Of a DNA stretch of 64,000 bases, positions 26,506 through 35,627 are shown one piece after another; the first letter of the stretch is position 1, and each line of letters begins with the position of its first letter. The stretch is taken from positions 202,673 to 266,672 of the forward strand of contig CANPZI010000001.1 in NCBI GenBank assembly GCA_947588995.1, read 5' to 3'. A program made the position numbers and the translations under genes. Source of the DNA: an uncultured Lachnospiraceae bacterium (GTDB lineage Bacteria; Bacillota; Clostridia; Lachnospirales; Lachnospiraceae). A model generated the notes under the pieces. The model ran no database searches. It saw only the letters and a list, made by a program, of their open reading frames with translations, and was not told the DNA's origin.

Positions 26506-28023
26506 TCATTGAGAATGAAAACACACAATTATTTTATCATCATTTGTATAACACGAATAGATGCTGTTGCGCAGAACCGCATTGCCGCTCTCTGTCACTT
26601 TCCTGTCCGAATCATCCGGCTCCTCCAGGGACAGACCTTCCTGCATATACATATACAGCCATGCGCCGCCAATCCACGTATCTTTGGTAATATATACGGG
26701 AACGATCTCTTCGAGAAAAGGATATTTACTGCAGATCAGCCCGGTCTGTCTGGGGCGCGGCGCACTGCCGATCACCGTGAGCATCGAATAAGCGCCGTCG
26801 CAGTTGATCGACTCGACATCATGGGCGATATTGTACACCAGATATTTGTGATATTCATTCTGCCCCCTGAGCGCGGCGGCATAGGTATACATATATCCAT
26901 ACTGTCCGAGAAGACAGAGCGCGCAGAGCAATGCCCCCACCCTGACTGTCAGCTTCCTGCCTCTGCAGGCATACAACAGCATAATACCGACCAGAAACAG
27001 AACCCCTCCGCAGGAAATCAGCATTCTGCTATTGAGATGAAATCCCTCCAGCAATGTCAAAGGCATAAACGAAAGCACAAAGGCAATGACCGGCACGAGC
27101 AGCGTCACAGCAATCTTCAGGGCCCTGTGCGTCCGGCTTGCCGCGCTGTCTCTGCCGATGACAAACACTGCCGCCAAAACCGCAAAGACCATCAGCAAAA
27201 CGGCCGTGCAGACAAATATTTTTGACATTCCTGCGGCACTGGTTACCATATATTGACAGCCGGATCTGATATTGCCAATGACACCCGGCAGCAGTTCGGC
27301 CGGCGACATAATCCCCGAAACTTTGCTCCTCCAGTCGTCCCCGTTCATATAACGCGGTGCGATAATCAGTTTATAGATGACTGCCCCGGCAGCGATTCCC
27401 GCTATCCTGTATATCTCCGGTGTAAGCTGCTTCTTCTCTCCCACACAAAACAGCCAGACATACAGGGCACTCAACACCAGGCATGCGCCGACCGCCGGCT
27501 GATACAGCGCCAAAATGCCGGAGGTACACACAGCGGACAGCACCAGGATAACCGGGCGCGGCATCTGATCCAAAATCGCGTACATGACAAACGGAATCGC
27601 AAGTGCGGAAAACATCATGATACAGTTGAAACGATAGGACAGATTCTCCATAGCGAACGGATTCGTCAGCACAAACAGAAGAACCATGGTTCCCAGATAC
27701 TCATCGACCGCACTTCCCCAGTTATGCTGCGCATACAAAACCAGAGCATAACTCAGCAGGACGATCGATAAGAGCAGCGGCAGCGGCGCAATATCCACCA
27801 CGGGCATGCTGCCGCCGCCGGAAAGCCAGACTACAAGCGTCTCTCCAAGCGGTCTGCCGTCTCCTTTCCAGCCGGTTGCTCCGTAGAGTGAGCGCGCCAG
27901 ATCATCTTTATAATACATGTCTATCAGGAAAATCGGCAGCACATACATCAGGCTGAAAAAGAACAATCTCCCGAATATGCGGCCGTGTTTTTTATCCAAT
28001 TGAAACTGCTGTATGATCTCCAT
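26506..28023 (-). CDS. GtrII-like polytopic glycosyltransferase
   Basis: 505-residue membrane protein with about ten to twelve hydrophobic segments. The first outer loop has YYKDDLARSLYG (Asp40, Asp41) and then GDGRPLGE with GRP at 56-58, the pattern of GtrII-type (glucosyl transferase II) proteins that move glucose from undecaprenyl phosphate onto O-antigen. The long C-terminal outside domain (about 400-505) may bind the acceptor. ATG at 28023 is preferred to the frame start at 28053 because GGGAGAAAGAT precedes it. It sits inside the Dlt-like cassette, which is unusual. The donor lipid could come from the GtrB-like enzyme at 52526-53500. Confidence 0.8.
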   Translation of the reverse strand: MEIIQQFQLDKKHGRIFGRLFFFSLMYVLPIFLIDMYYKDDLARSLYGATGWKGDGRPLGETLVVWLSGGGSMPVVDIAPLPLLLSIVLLSYALVLYAQHNWGSAVDEYLGTMVLLFVLTNPFAMENLSYRFNCIMMFSALAIPFVMYAILDQMPRPVILVLSAVCTSGILALYQPAVGACLVLSALYVWLFCVGEKKQLTPEIYRIAGIAAGAVIYKLIIAPRYMNGDDWRSKVSGIMSPAELLPGVIGNIRSGCQYMVTSAAGMSKIFVCTAVLLMVFAVLAAVFVIGRDSAASRTHRALKIAVTLLVPVIAFVLSFMPLTLLEGFHLNSRMLISCGGVLFLVGIMLLYACRGRKLTVRVGALLCALCLLGQYGYMYTYAAALRGQNEYHKYLVYNIAHDVESINCDGAYSMLTVIGSAPRPRQTGLICSKYPFLEEIVPVYITKDTWIGGAWLYMYMQEGLSLEEPDDSDRKVTESGNAVLRNSIYSCYTNDDKIIVCFHSQ

Positions 28024-28065
28024 ATCTTTCTCCCTGCGCCCGCCAGACGGCATCCCGCCTCAAAT

Positions 28066-28932
28066 CTATACCTTTCTGTACTTCATCTTCAGCAGGCTGT
28101 CTCCCAGCGGCAGATATAAGAAATCCACCCCGTCCCTTTGCCCGTCAGGCGGAATCCTGCGGTATCTGAGAATCTCCGCCTCCACGCCGTCCACCGTCGT
28201 CCGCATCAGCGGAAAGATATCATTCTTGCCGTAATCCACACTGCGGAGAAGCCTGTAGATCTCTTCAGGCGGGTCGGTCAGCGCGAAATACCCGTCTGAC
28301 GGCACTTCACGGGAACGATACATCCTGCGCGCGGGATCGAATCCCTGCGGTCTTGCCTGAACCCGCTCGGCCAGCACATCGCCGAAGCATTCCCGAAACG
28401 CCTCGACCGCCAGATCCATCAGTTCTTCCGTCAGTTCGTATGCCCTCGTGTCCTCCCCGACCGCGCAGCGCTTCTGTATAATAATGTTTCCTTCGTCCAC
28501 GCCCGCCGTCACGTAATGCCATGTGATGCCCGTCTCTTTCTCTCCCTCATAGATGACCCAGGTGGGCGCGTTCCGCCCCGGATATTTCGGCAGCAGCGCA
28601 TTATGAAAATTGACGACGGTGATGTTCTCTCTCTGTACCAGGGAAGCGGGAAAGAGAAAATTGTTGCTCGCACTGACAATCAAAGTTTTCCCGGCAGTCC
28701 CGTCGAGATAAGCCGCCAGCTTCTTTTTATCCGAAATCTGCCGAAAGGAGACGCCTCTGTCCGCACAAATCTTCTCCGTAACGCTAAACGGGGCCGCCTC
28801 ATGTTCGATAAATTCAAGTTCGTATCCGTATTCTTCCTGTCTGTCACAGACATAGCGAAGCACATCTCCCGCCGCCTTGCCGTAACCGATCACGACGACT
28901 CTGCGAAACGCCGTATTTCCCATCCTGTCCAT
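28066..28932 (-). CDS. Formyltransferase (methionyl-tRNA formyltransferase fold)
   Basis: 288-residue enzyme expected to transfer formyl from N10-formyl-tetrahydrofolate to an amine. Seen: the catalytic set Asn108 and His110 in VVNFHNALLPKYPG and Asp146 in GVDEGNI, with the same 36-residue spacing from His to Asp as in bacterial Fmt. Unlike Fmt it has an N-terminal VVVIGYGKAAGDV. It lies between the carrier-protein and adenylation genes, so it may formylate a carrier-bound amino acid, as the F domain of the linear gramicidin synthetase does. Alternatively it formylates a 4-amino sugar, as VioF-type enzymes do. Start ATG at 28932 has AAAGGA upstream. Confidence 0.85.
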   Translation of the reverse strand: MDRMGNTAFRRVVVIGYGKAAGDVLRYVCDRQEEYGYELEFIEHEAAPFSVTEKICADRGVSFRQISDKKKLAAYLDGTAGKTLIVSASNNFLFPASLVQRENITVVNFHNALLPKYPGRNAPTWVIYEGEKETGITWHYVTAGVDEGNIIIQKRCAVGEDTRAYELTEELMDLAVEAFRECFGDVLAERVQARPQGFDPARRMYRSREVPSDGYFALTDPPEEIYRLLRSVDYGKNDIFPLMRTTVDGVEAEILRYRRIPPDGQRDGVDFLYLPLGDSLLKMKYRKV

Positions 28933-28984
28933 CTCTTTCTGTTCCTTTGACTCCCCGGCACAGCCGACCGTATGACGGGCCGCG

Positions 28985-30490
28985 CTACAGATATTCTTTC
29001 AGCTTCACCCTGTCGATCTTGCCGTTCGCGTTGATCGGCATTTCCGAAAGCGTGACCACCTTGTTCGGCAGCATATACTCCGGCACCAGTTTGGCTATCC
29101 GCTCGTTGATGTAGGCCTTGTCCAGCTCTGCCTCGATAAAGAGGACGATCTTCTGATGCTTCTCGTCATACAGACAGCAGCACAGCGCAATCTCCTCCAG
29201 AGAGGAGACCGCCGTCTCAATCTCACCCAGCTCGATCCGATGTCCCATGTGCTTGATCTGGAAATCCTTGCGGGAGAGGTATATGATCTCTCCGTGTTCA
29301 TTGTACCTGACCAGATCGCCGGTCCGATAGATAAGCTCCGGCACGTGGGGATTCAGCGGATTCTGCACGAAAGCCTCCCTCGTCTTCTCCGGATTGTTGT
29401 AGTACCCCATCGAGAGTGAGGTGCCTCTCACGCACAGTTCCCCCACCTCGTCCCCGACGACAGGTTCCTCTCTCTCGTTCAGCACCAGAATATCCGTATT
29501 GGCCATCGGGATACCGATGGGCAGCGGCTCATCGTCCGCGAACTCGCGGTCCACGATATAGTAAGTGCAGGCGTCCGTGATCTCAGTGGGACCGTACAGG
29601 TTGGCATACAGTACATCCGGCAGAAACTTTCGCCAGACATTCAACTGCTTGTTGGGCATCACTTCCCCGCAGAACAGCACTCTGTGCAGCGTGTCCGACA
29701 AGTCCACGTTGCGGAACGCCTTCAGTTTCGCCACCACGATGAGCGCCGAGGGCACCCAGAAGATTGTGTTGATTTTCTTTTCTTTCAGATATTCCAGCAG
29801 CGGCACAGGCTGCGCGAACAGATTCTTCGGTATGATCCAGGTCGTCGCGCCGCTCTTGATGGTGCTGTAGATATCCAGAATGGAATTGTCGAAATAAAAA
29901 GGCGCCTGATTGCCGAAAGTGTCCGCCTGTGTGATGTCGAACGTCTCCGTCACCCAGTCGATATAGTCGATCACAGAGCGATGATTGATCGTGACTCCTT
30001 TCGGAATGCCCGTGGAGCCGGAAGTGAACAACACATACAGAAGATCCGTGTCAATCCCTTTTGCCCGCGCCGCGTCGATCAGCTGCCCGTCCGCAGGCGT
30101 ACGGACCGCCTCCTCGAAGATCAGGTATTCTCCCTGATAGGCGTACCGCGCAAACGTCTCGCGCAGCGCCGCCGTCGTTATGACAAGGGCCGGCTTGAGC
30201 ACTTCCAGGATTTTATCGACACGGCTCGCCGGCATCTCGGTATCGATGGGCGAGTAAAAATTGCAGCTGTATGCCGCGCCCATAAAAGAAGTCAGCACAT
30301 CGACGCCTTTTTCCAAATAGACGGCCACCGGTTTCTTAAAGAGCCCTCTCTCCAGCATCCGCGTCGCCAATGCCTGCGCCTGCGCCTTGAGTTCCCCGAA
30401 TGTAATTTCTTTCCTCTCATCCGCAAAAGCAGTCTTGTCCGGCAGCCTGTCCGCAGTCTGATCCAGCCAATAAGTCACATTTGCTCTCAT
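28985..30490 (-). CDS. Amino acid adenylation enzyme (DltA-like)
   Basis: 501-residue stand-alone adenylation enzyme that would activate an amino acid with ATP and load it on the carrier protein at 26260-26490. Seen: A3 FTSGSTGIPKG at 155-165, QAPFYFDNSILDIY at 195-208, FCGE at 273-276, A5 YGPTE at 299-303, YRTGDLVR near 395, and catalytic Lys491 in NANGKIDR. Cys274 in FCGE matches the residue that limits DltA to D-alanine, so a small D-amino acid is the likely substrate. Length equals DltA. Its neighbours, a formyltransferase and an SGNH protein, set it apart from the classical dltABCD order. Confidence 0.88.
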   Translation of the reverse strand: MRANVTYWLDQTADRLPDKTAFADERKEITFGELKAQAQALATRMLERGLFKKPVAVYLEKGVDVLTSFMGAAYSCNFYSPIDTEMPASRVDKILEVLKPALVITTAALRETFARYAYQGEYLIFEEAVRTPADGQLIDAARAKGIDTDLLYVLFTSGSTGIPKGVTINHRSVIDYIDWVTETFDITQADTFGNQAPFYFDNSILDIYSTIKSGATTWIIPKNLFAQPVPLLEYLKEKKINTIFWVPSALIVVAKLKAFRNVDLSDTLHRVLFCGEVMPNKQLNVWRKFLPDVLYANLYGPTEITDACTYYIVDREFADDEPLPIGIPMANTDILVLNEREEPVVGDEVGELCVRGTSLSMGYYNNPEKTREAFVQNPLNPHVPELIYRTGDLVRYNEHGEIIYLSRKDFQIKHMGHRIELGEIETAVSSLEEIALCCCLYDEKHQKIVLFIEAELDKAYINERIAKLVPEYMLPNKVVTLSEMPINANGKIDRVKLKEYL

Positions 30491-30514
30491 AGCAGCTTCC
30501 CAACCTTCCCCCGG

Positions 30515-31615
30515 TCACTGTACCCTGTAGAACGTATCCGGCATTTTTTCCGTCTTGACATGATAGACGTCGTACAAGTCTCCCATCTCCAGGCCACAGC
30601 CGGCAGGATCATAGGAGCCGTACAGTGCGATCCCCCGCTCCGACGCCTTTTTTCTGATACTGTCTTCCACCTGCAGGGCAATCCGAAACTGCTCCTCAGA
30701 TTCTATGTAATTATACATCATGGGCGAATAGGGTGGCAAGTACCAGATCACCTCCACGCCGCGGCTTTGCAGGTAATCCGTCAGGCCGGAAAACAGAGCC
30801 ATACTCTCCGCGTCGATCTCCTGATAATCCGTCAGGCGATAGACCACATGCTCGCCTATGGACTGCCCGGTCAGCGCCTCCACCTCGCTTACATCCACTT
30901 CCCGCAGGCTTCTCTCGTAGGCGATGCTCCCGTCATAGTGCTTCAGATAGCACTCTGTCTCCCAATCCGTCGTGTAATCCACCTCAAAACGCCTGCGCCC
31001 CCAAAGCCGCGTGATATTGTAACGAAAATAATCCAGCGAGAGCCACTTGGCATTGTCGCGCCCCGTGTCCACCTGAAGCTCCGCCGCTCTCCCGCCAGCC
31101 GTCTCCGCATTCCGCGAGGCGTCCTCCTGCCGGTTCGCAATCTTCTCCTCCATGTAGATCTCATAATCCTCCAGATCTTTCCAGCGGTCGTTGTCATGGC
31201 TCGCATTGAACAGAAAAGCGTCCACCCCGATAATCATCTTCTCCGGAAGCTGACCTTTCCGGTCCAGAATCCCCGCCACCGCCAGCAGATCGTAGACCGT
31301 AGACTCCGACAGCCCCGTGTTGTAAAAAGAATCCGTCCCAAACATCGTGTGATCAAAATTCATCACCCTGCTGGAACCTGCCACAATGATCTCTTTCGGC
31401 GCCGTCTGCCTGTTCAGACAGGCCAGCAAAAGCTTCCTGTCGTTAAAGTCCGACTCCTGCAGCCCCTCCACATTCATGCCTCTCTCCGCCATCTCTTCAC
31501 TGATCCGGTCATAAGTGACCCGCAGATACGCATAGGAATCCACATACCAGTTGACCGCCGCCACCATACACACAAGCGGCAGAATAAACAAAACCGCCTT
31601 ACCCCATTTTTTCAT
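30515..31615 (-). CDS. Membrane-anchored SGNH-like protein (DltD-like role)
   Basis: 366-residue protein with one N-terminal membrane segment (about 7-25) and an extracytoplasmic SGNH domain. Seen: block I VAGSSRVMNF with GSSR at 80-83, and the block V pair Asp349 and His352 in LYDVYHVKT. In alginate and teichoic acid systems such proteins (AlgX, DltD) receive the acyl group from an MBOAT partner. Here the gene comes first in the Dlt-like cassette, just before the adenylation gene. It does not look like DltD in overall sequence, so the role is inferred from fold and context. Overlaps the upstream DUF6020-like gene by 17 bases. Confidence 0.75.
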   Translation of the reverse strand: MKKWGKAVLFILPLVCMVAAVNWYVDSYAYLRVTYDRISEEMAERGMNVEGLQESDFNDRKLLLACLNRQTAPKEIIVAGSSRVMNFDHTMFGTDSFYNTGLSESTVYDLLAVAGILDRKGQLPEKMIIGVDAFLFNASHDNDRWKDLEDYEIYMEEKIANRQEDASRNAETAGGRAAELQVDTGRDNAKWLSLDYFRYNITRLWGRRRFEVDYTTDWETECYLKHYDGSIAYERSLREVDVSEVEALTGQSIGEHVVYRLTDYQEIDAESMALFSGLTDYLQSRGVEVIWYLPPYSPMMYNYIESEEQFRIALQVEDSIRKKASERGIALYGSYDPAGCGLEMGDLYDVYHVKTEKMPDTFYRVQ

Positions 31616-33341
31616 CTTCCGTCACCGTCATCTCCCGTATCCGATATCTGTCCGGCCCCGTACTGCCGCTCTCCTCCTGCTCCCCGCCGAAAGTCAGATG
31701 AAACAGCATCGGAAAAGCCGCAAACAAACCGTACGCGTAGCGGAATTCATTGTACACCGGCGTCGCCAAAAACAGCGTCACCAGCAGCATGACAAAAGGC
31801 ACGAAAATCATCGCATCCTTTCCCCGATACAGCGCGTAGGCAAGACAGAACACCATCAGCCAGGTATTCAGGCCCAGACTCCACACCCTGTTATACAAGT
31901 CCAGAAAGCCCATCAGATATTCGTGCATGGCCAGCTCAGCATCGTAGGTGAACAGCTTTCTCTCCGTCTCAATGCCAAGCGGATTCTCTATCATGTAATA
32001 TTCCCCATAAACATACTCGTAGTCCGGCACGCTGTACGCCCAGAAACCGGCCGTCTGCCTCACCTGGGCGACCAGATACTGCAGGGGATTGCGCAGGCCG
32101 ACCCGCAGCCACAGCCGGAAATACTCTCCCTTGTGCTCTGCGATCTCCTGTTGATTTCCCGATTCTCTGATGAGATTTTTGATCGGATCGAAGAGTCTCG
32201 GATGGTAACACTCGGCCGCTTTGTCTAACGGGATCACCCGTCCCAGCAGCGCCGTCTCCTCCTCTGTCAGCTCGCCGCCTTTCAGATAGGCGCACAGCAG
32301 ATGCTGCGTCGGCATCGTCAGACTCTCTATGATATCCGGCGGCTGTACACGCAGCGCCCCAAGAATCGGCCCGTGCCAGAGCAGATAACACGCGAGCACC
32401 GCGGCGGTGCACAGAAACGTCCTGCGCGGAAAGCGTCCTCCCCCTGCCGTCCGCCTCAACTTCTTAGCGAGCAGGCAGAATGCCGTACCCGCATAGATAA
32501 AAACGCCGTTGCTCCGCAGCAGGCACACCAGCAGGCCGGCGGCAGACCAGGCCAGCCAGCCGAAGCGTTTTTTTCTCCGTCCCGTCCGGTCCTGTGCGGC
32601 GTTTTCCTCCGCATCCGGATCGAGGGTGGCCGTAAACCAGGCAAAAAGCAGCAGCGCCGCGGTAAAAAACTCGTCTTTGCCCATGCAGATCGTCAGAAGC
32701 GCGTTGATCGGGCAAACCGCATAGAACAGAAGCGCCAGAACGAGCCACAGCGCCCGCGCTCCTCTCAAGTACAGCCGATACAGGAAAAAAGCAAAGACCG
32801 CCGCCATGACCGCCACCTGCACGAAAGTATAGAAAGCAGCGCCTCCCTCGTATGTGCCGGACAGCCGACAGCCAATCCCAAAAAAGACCTGCATGAGCAG
32901 CGTGTGAAAGTACGGATGATGATTGGAGCGCTCCGCCAGACCGAGAATCTGTTCGATCTGCCACAGGGCGTCATTGTTCAGCCAGCCGGGGTAATACATC
33001 AGATAATAAGGGAGATAGGCGAGCAGACAGAGAGCCGTAAAGATCAGCCAGACGCGAGGATTCTCCTCTCTTCCCGCCCTGCCGCCTCCCGCTGTGCCAA
33101 ACGGCAGCCTGCGCGTGATGGCGCTTCTGTTGGAGAGCAGTATACACAGCGCGAGGAGCACCGCATAGCTTCCCAGAAACCACAGCGCAAAGCGCCCGGC
33201 ATTGCGCGCCAATCCCCTGTACCGCGCTCCCTCCAGGTCCCCCAGAATCACGCTGACCGCGTAGAACAGCGCAAAAGGCGCCAATATCAGAGCCTGCCGC
33301 CTCCCCGGCAGCGTTATCTTATGGTGTGCCACTCTCCCCAT
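31599..33341 (-). CDS. DUF6020-like polytopic membrane protein, possible GT-C transferase
   Basis: 580-residue membrane protein with about eleven hydrophobic segments. After two or three segments comes YYPGWLNNDALWQIEQ and then SNHHPYFHTLLMQVF, which matches YPGFFVYDAQDEWVQ and YTHHPLAHVLLLGG of the paralog at 50718-52529. Both later have CMGKDEFF or CSAKDTLF and LRSNGVF or FRRNGAYA. I place them with DUF6020, and the fixed Asp in the first outer loop suggests a GT-C glycosyltransferase. A frame opens at 33536, but ATG at 33341 has AGGAAGACGG upstream and starts just before the first membrane segment. Confidence 0.72.
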   Translation of the reverse strand: MGRVAHHKITLPGRRQALILAPFALFYAVSVILGDLEGARYRGLARNAGRFALWFLGSYAVLLALCILLSNRSAITRRLPFGTAGGGRAGREENPRVWLIFTALCLLAYLPYYLMYYPGWLNNDALWQIEQILGLAERSNHHPYFHTLLMQVFFGIGCRLSGTYEGGAAFYTFVQVAVMAAVFAFFLYRLYLRGARALWLVLALLFYAVCPINALLTICMGKDEFFTAALLLFAWFTATLDPDAEENAAQDRTGRRKKRFGWLAWSAAGLLVCLLRSNGVFIYAGTAFCLLAKKLRRTAGGGRFPRRTFLCTAAVLACYLLWHGPILGALRVQPPDIIESLTMPTQHLLCAYLKGGELTEEETALLGRVIPLDKAAECYHPRLFDPIKNLIRESGNQQEIAEHKGEYFRLWLRVGLRNPLQYLVAQVRQTAGFWAYSVPDYEYVYGEYYMIENPLGIETERKLFTYDAELAMHEYLMGFLDLYNRVWSLGLNTWLMVFCLAYALYRGKDAMIFVPFVMLLVTLFLATPVYNEFRYAYGLFAAFPMLFHLTFGGEQEESGSTGPDRYRIREMTVTEDEKMG

Positions 33342-34473
33342 CCGTCTTCCTTTTCTCTCCGGCAGCCCGCACGCCTGCCCAAGCGCATATCTTTGCCACA
33401 TAGGCCTCCGCCGTGTACTCACCCGCTCGCGCGCGGGCCATCTCGCTGTAGTGCGCCGCGCGGCTCTCATCCTCCAGCAGCGCCGTGATTTCGTCCGCCA
33501 GATTTCTCTCTTCCCGCGATATACTGTGCGGATCAAAATTCTCCTCAGGACTCATATTCGGGATCAGGATGCCGTACCTGTCCTCCAGAATCTCCCGCGG
33601 CCCGGTCATGCAGTCGGTGGCAATCACCGGCAGCCCCATGGCCATCGCCTCCACCATCGCGTTCGGGAAACCCTCGTTATAGGAAGTCAGCAGATACAGG
33701 CTGCCTTTGCGCAGATAGGGGTAAGGATTCTTCTTCAGCCCGGCAAAACAGACCGCATCCTCGATTCCGAGTCCCACGGCCAATTCCCGATAGGCCCGGA
33801 ATTCCCCCTCTCCGACGATCAGAAGCTTCGTGTCCGGCAGCTTCTCATGCACCAGCGAGAAACTTTTCAGAAGATGCCAGAACCCCTTGACCGGATCCTC
33901 CCGCCCCATAGATATCAGAATACGCCCCTCCGTCCAGGGCAGCACGGCCTCCTCCCGCTCTCCCAGCGCCCGTATGCGGCGCACATCGAACGGATTGTTG
34001 AGTGTGACAGCCTTGTCGCAGCGGTATTTCGTCCGCACTTCACGGCAGATCGCTTCGGAGCAGCAGATCACTCTGTCCGCAAATCTGCCAAAAAGCCTGA
34101 TCTGTCTCGAATTGCCCATGTCCATGTAGCTTCTGATGCCAAACCACTTCTCTGCCCCGCCTCCCGCGGCGATGCTGGCCAGATTTGCCGTCGGCCCGAA
34201 GCTGTAGGCAATATCGATCCGTTCCCTGCGCATAAGCGCGCGAAGTTTCAGGCCTCTCAGAATCACATACAGCGCTTTGCCCAGCCTGCCCCGGCGGCTC
34301 GGCAGCCGCAGATCGGCCACAGGAACGCCGCCGACCGCATAAGCAATATCCGCAGAGTCAAAAAGCGCAATCCGCACATCAAAATCATAGCGCAGCAGCC
34401 TGGCCGTCTCCGCGCATACCTTTTCCAGTCCTCCCTGATGCAGGGAGGGAACGATCAGCAATATTTTTTTCAT
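33319..34473 (-). CDS. GT4 family glycosyltransferase
   Basis: 384-residue GT-B enzyme. Seen: HQGGLEKVCAETARLL at about 12-27, the donor-domain start ILISMGREDPVKGFWHLLKS near 190-210, and EX7E in SYNEGFPNAMVEAMAMG, followed by GLPVIATDCMTGPREIL. Typical of capsule and exopolysaccharide GT4 enzymes. Its end overlaps the DUF6020-like gene by 23 bases, and its start overlaps the upstream GT4 stop by 4, so the three genes are tightly coupled. Substrate unknown. Confidence 0.9.
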   Translation of the reverse strand: MKKILLIVPSLHQGGLEKVCAETARLLRYDFDVRIALFDSADIAYAVGGVPVADLRLPSRRGRLGKALYVILRGLKLRALMRRERIDIAYSFGPTANLASIAAGGGAEKWFGIRSYMDMGNSRQIRLFGRFADRVICCSEAICREVRTKYRCDKAVTLNNPFDVRRIRALGEREEAVLPWTEGRILISMGREDPVKGFWHLLKSFSLVHEKLPDTKLLIVGEGEFRAYRELAVGLGIEDAVCFAGLKKNPYPYLRKGSLYLLTSYNEGFPNAMVEAMAMGLPVIATDCMTGPREILEDRYGILIPNMSPEENFDPHSISREERNLADEITALLEDESRAAHYSEMARARAGEYTAEAYVAKICAWAGVRAAGEKRKTDGESGTP

Positions 34474-35627
34474 AATTCCGAACTGTCTCCGTTCAAATAA
34501 AAGTTTGCGTAACGTTTTGCCTGTTCCCTGACGTCGAAGCCGTTTTCTACCAGCTGTTTACAGGTATTCTTCCTGTCGTAGCCCGCCCCGGCAAGAATGG
34601 CCTGCGCCCACTTCGCGGGCGGCTCGGAGAGGCTCATATAATTGACCAGATCCGTAGCCTGCGCCTCTCTCGTCACCACATCCGAGACAAAGCACTGCAG
34701 CCCGGCGGCCTGCGCCTCCAGCAGCACGCCCGGCAGCCCTTCATAGAACGACGGCAGGACAAACGCATCCATCGCCTGATAATAGTCCTCCGTATTTTTC
34801 CGATTGCCCATGAAGCGGACTTTATCCGCGATGCCAAGCGCGGCGCACTTCTCTTTGGCCGCCTCCATACCGCCGCCCTCGCCCAGCAGCAGCAGTCCGG
34901 CATCCTGTCGGATTTCGCAAAGAGCCGCGAAAACATCCAGCAGATAGGCATGGTTTTTCAGAGGGTCAAAGCGCCCCACATGACCGATCACCAGATTGTC
35001 CGCCATGCCAAGCTGCTCCCTGATTTCGCCGCGCCGGACCGGATCGTAGGAAAAACGGGCGGCGTCTATGGCGTTGTGAACAATCCTCACCAGGCCGCGC
35101 CGGACCGCTTCTTTTCCGAAAGCATCCTCTCCCGCCGGCACGGAGCAGGCAAACAAAAGATCGGCTTTCCGCGCCAGATTCCGCCGCAGAAAACGGGTGG
35201 CAATCCCCTTTACGCCCCCGTCCACACCAGCGGCGCGGGAATGCGCCACGGTGAGCGGAACGCCGGCTTTTTTGGCGATCGGCAGATAGATCCCCGCCGT
35301 GCTCGTCATATGCCCCTGCACCACACGGAATTCGTGATGCGCCGCAAAAAAAGCCTCCGCCGCATGCCGGTAGGCCGGATAGTTATATCCCTTAAATCTG
35401 GGCAGCACATAAATCCGCCCGCCCATATCCCTGATCTCCTGATCATAGAACTGCGGCGCCCGGCGCGAAGCATCGTCCCCCGCCCGCCTCACGGCATCGC
35501 TGTGAACCAGAAAATCAAACTGGATCCGCTCCCGGTCCATCTGCCGGTACAGATCCATGATCCGGCTCTCCGCCCCGCCCAGACCGGTACCGCCCAGCAC
35601 ATGCAGTATACGAATCGCTTCCGTCAT
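34470..35627 (-). CDS. GT4 family glycosyltransferase
   Basis: 385-residue GT-B enzyme. Seen: LHVLGGTGLGGAESRIMDLYRQM at the N-terminus with GGAE at 17-20, LVIGHVGRFDPLKNHAYLLDVF near 210-230, and EX7E in SFYEGLPGVLLEAQAAG. This is the pattern of EpsF/GT1-like enzymes of Gram-positive exopolysaccharide loci. It overlaps the formyltransferase-like gene upstream and the next GT4 downstream by four bases each (ATGA). Sugar specificity cannot be read from sequence. Confidence 0.9.
   Translation of the reverse strand: MTEAIRILHVLGGTGLGGAESRIMDLYRQMDRERIQFDFLVHSDAVRRAGDDASRRAPQFYDQEIRDMGGRIYVLPRFKGYNYPAYRHAAEAFFAAHHEFRVVQGHMTSTAGIYLPIAKKAGVPLTVAHSRAAGVDGGVKGIATRFLRRNLARKADLLFACSVPAGEDAFGKEAVRRGLVRIVHNAIDAARFSYDPVRRGEIREQLGMADNLVIGHVGRFDPLKNHAYLLDVFAALCEIRQDAGLLLLGEGGGMEAAKEKCAALGIADKVRFMGNRKNTEDYYQAMDAFVLPSFYEGLPGVLLEAQAAGLQCFVSDVVTREAQATDLVNYMSLSEPPAKWAQAILAGAGYDRKNTCKQLVENGFDVREQAKRYANFYLNGDSSEL

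Noticed and set aside
29684..31792. Plus-strand open frame of about 702 codons
   Set aside because: It lies opposite the adenylation and SGNH genes, which have clear family motifs. The plus-strand translation is His/Arg/Pro-rich and shows no domain.
31599..33536. Longer DUF6020-like protein starting at 33536
   Set aside because: The extra 65 residues are Arg-rich, unlike the family's N-terminus, and would overlap the GT4 gene by over 200 bases. ATG at 33341 has a good ribosome site.
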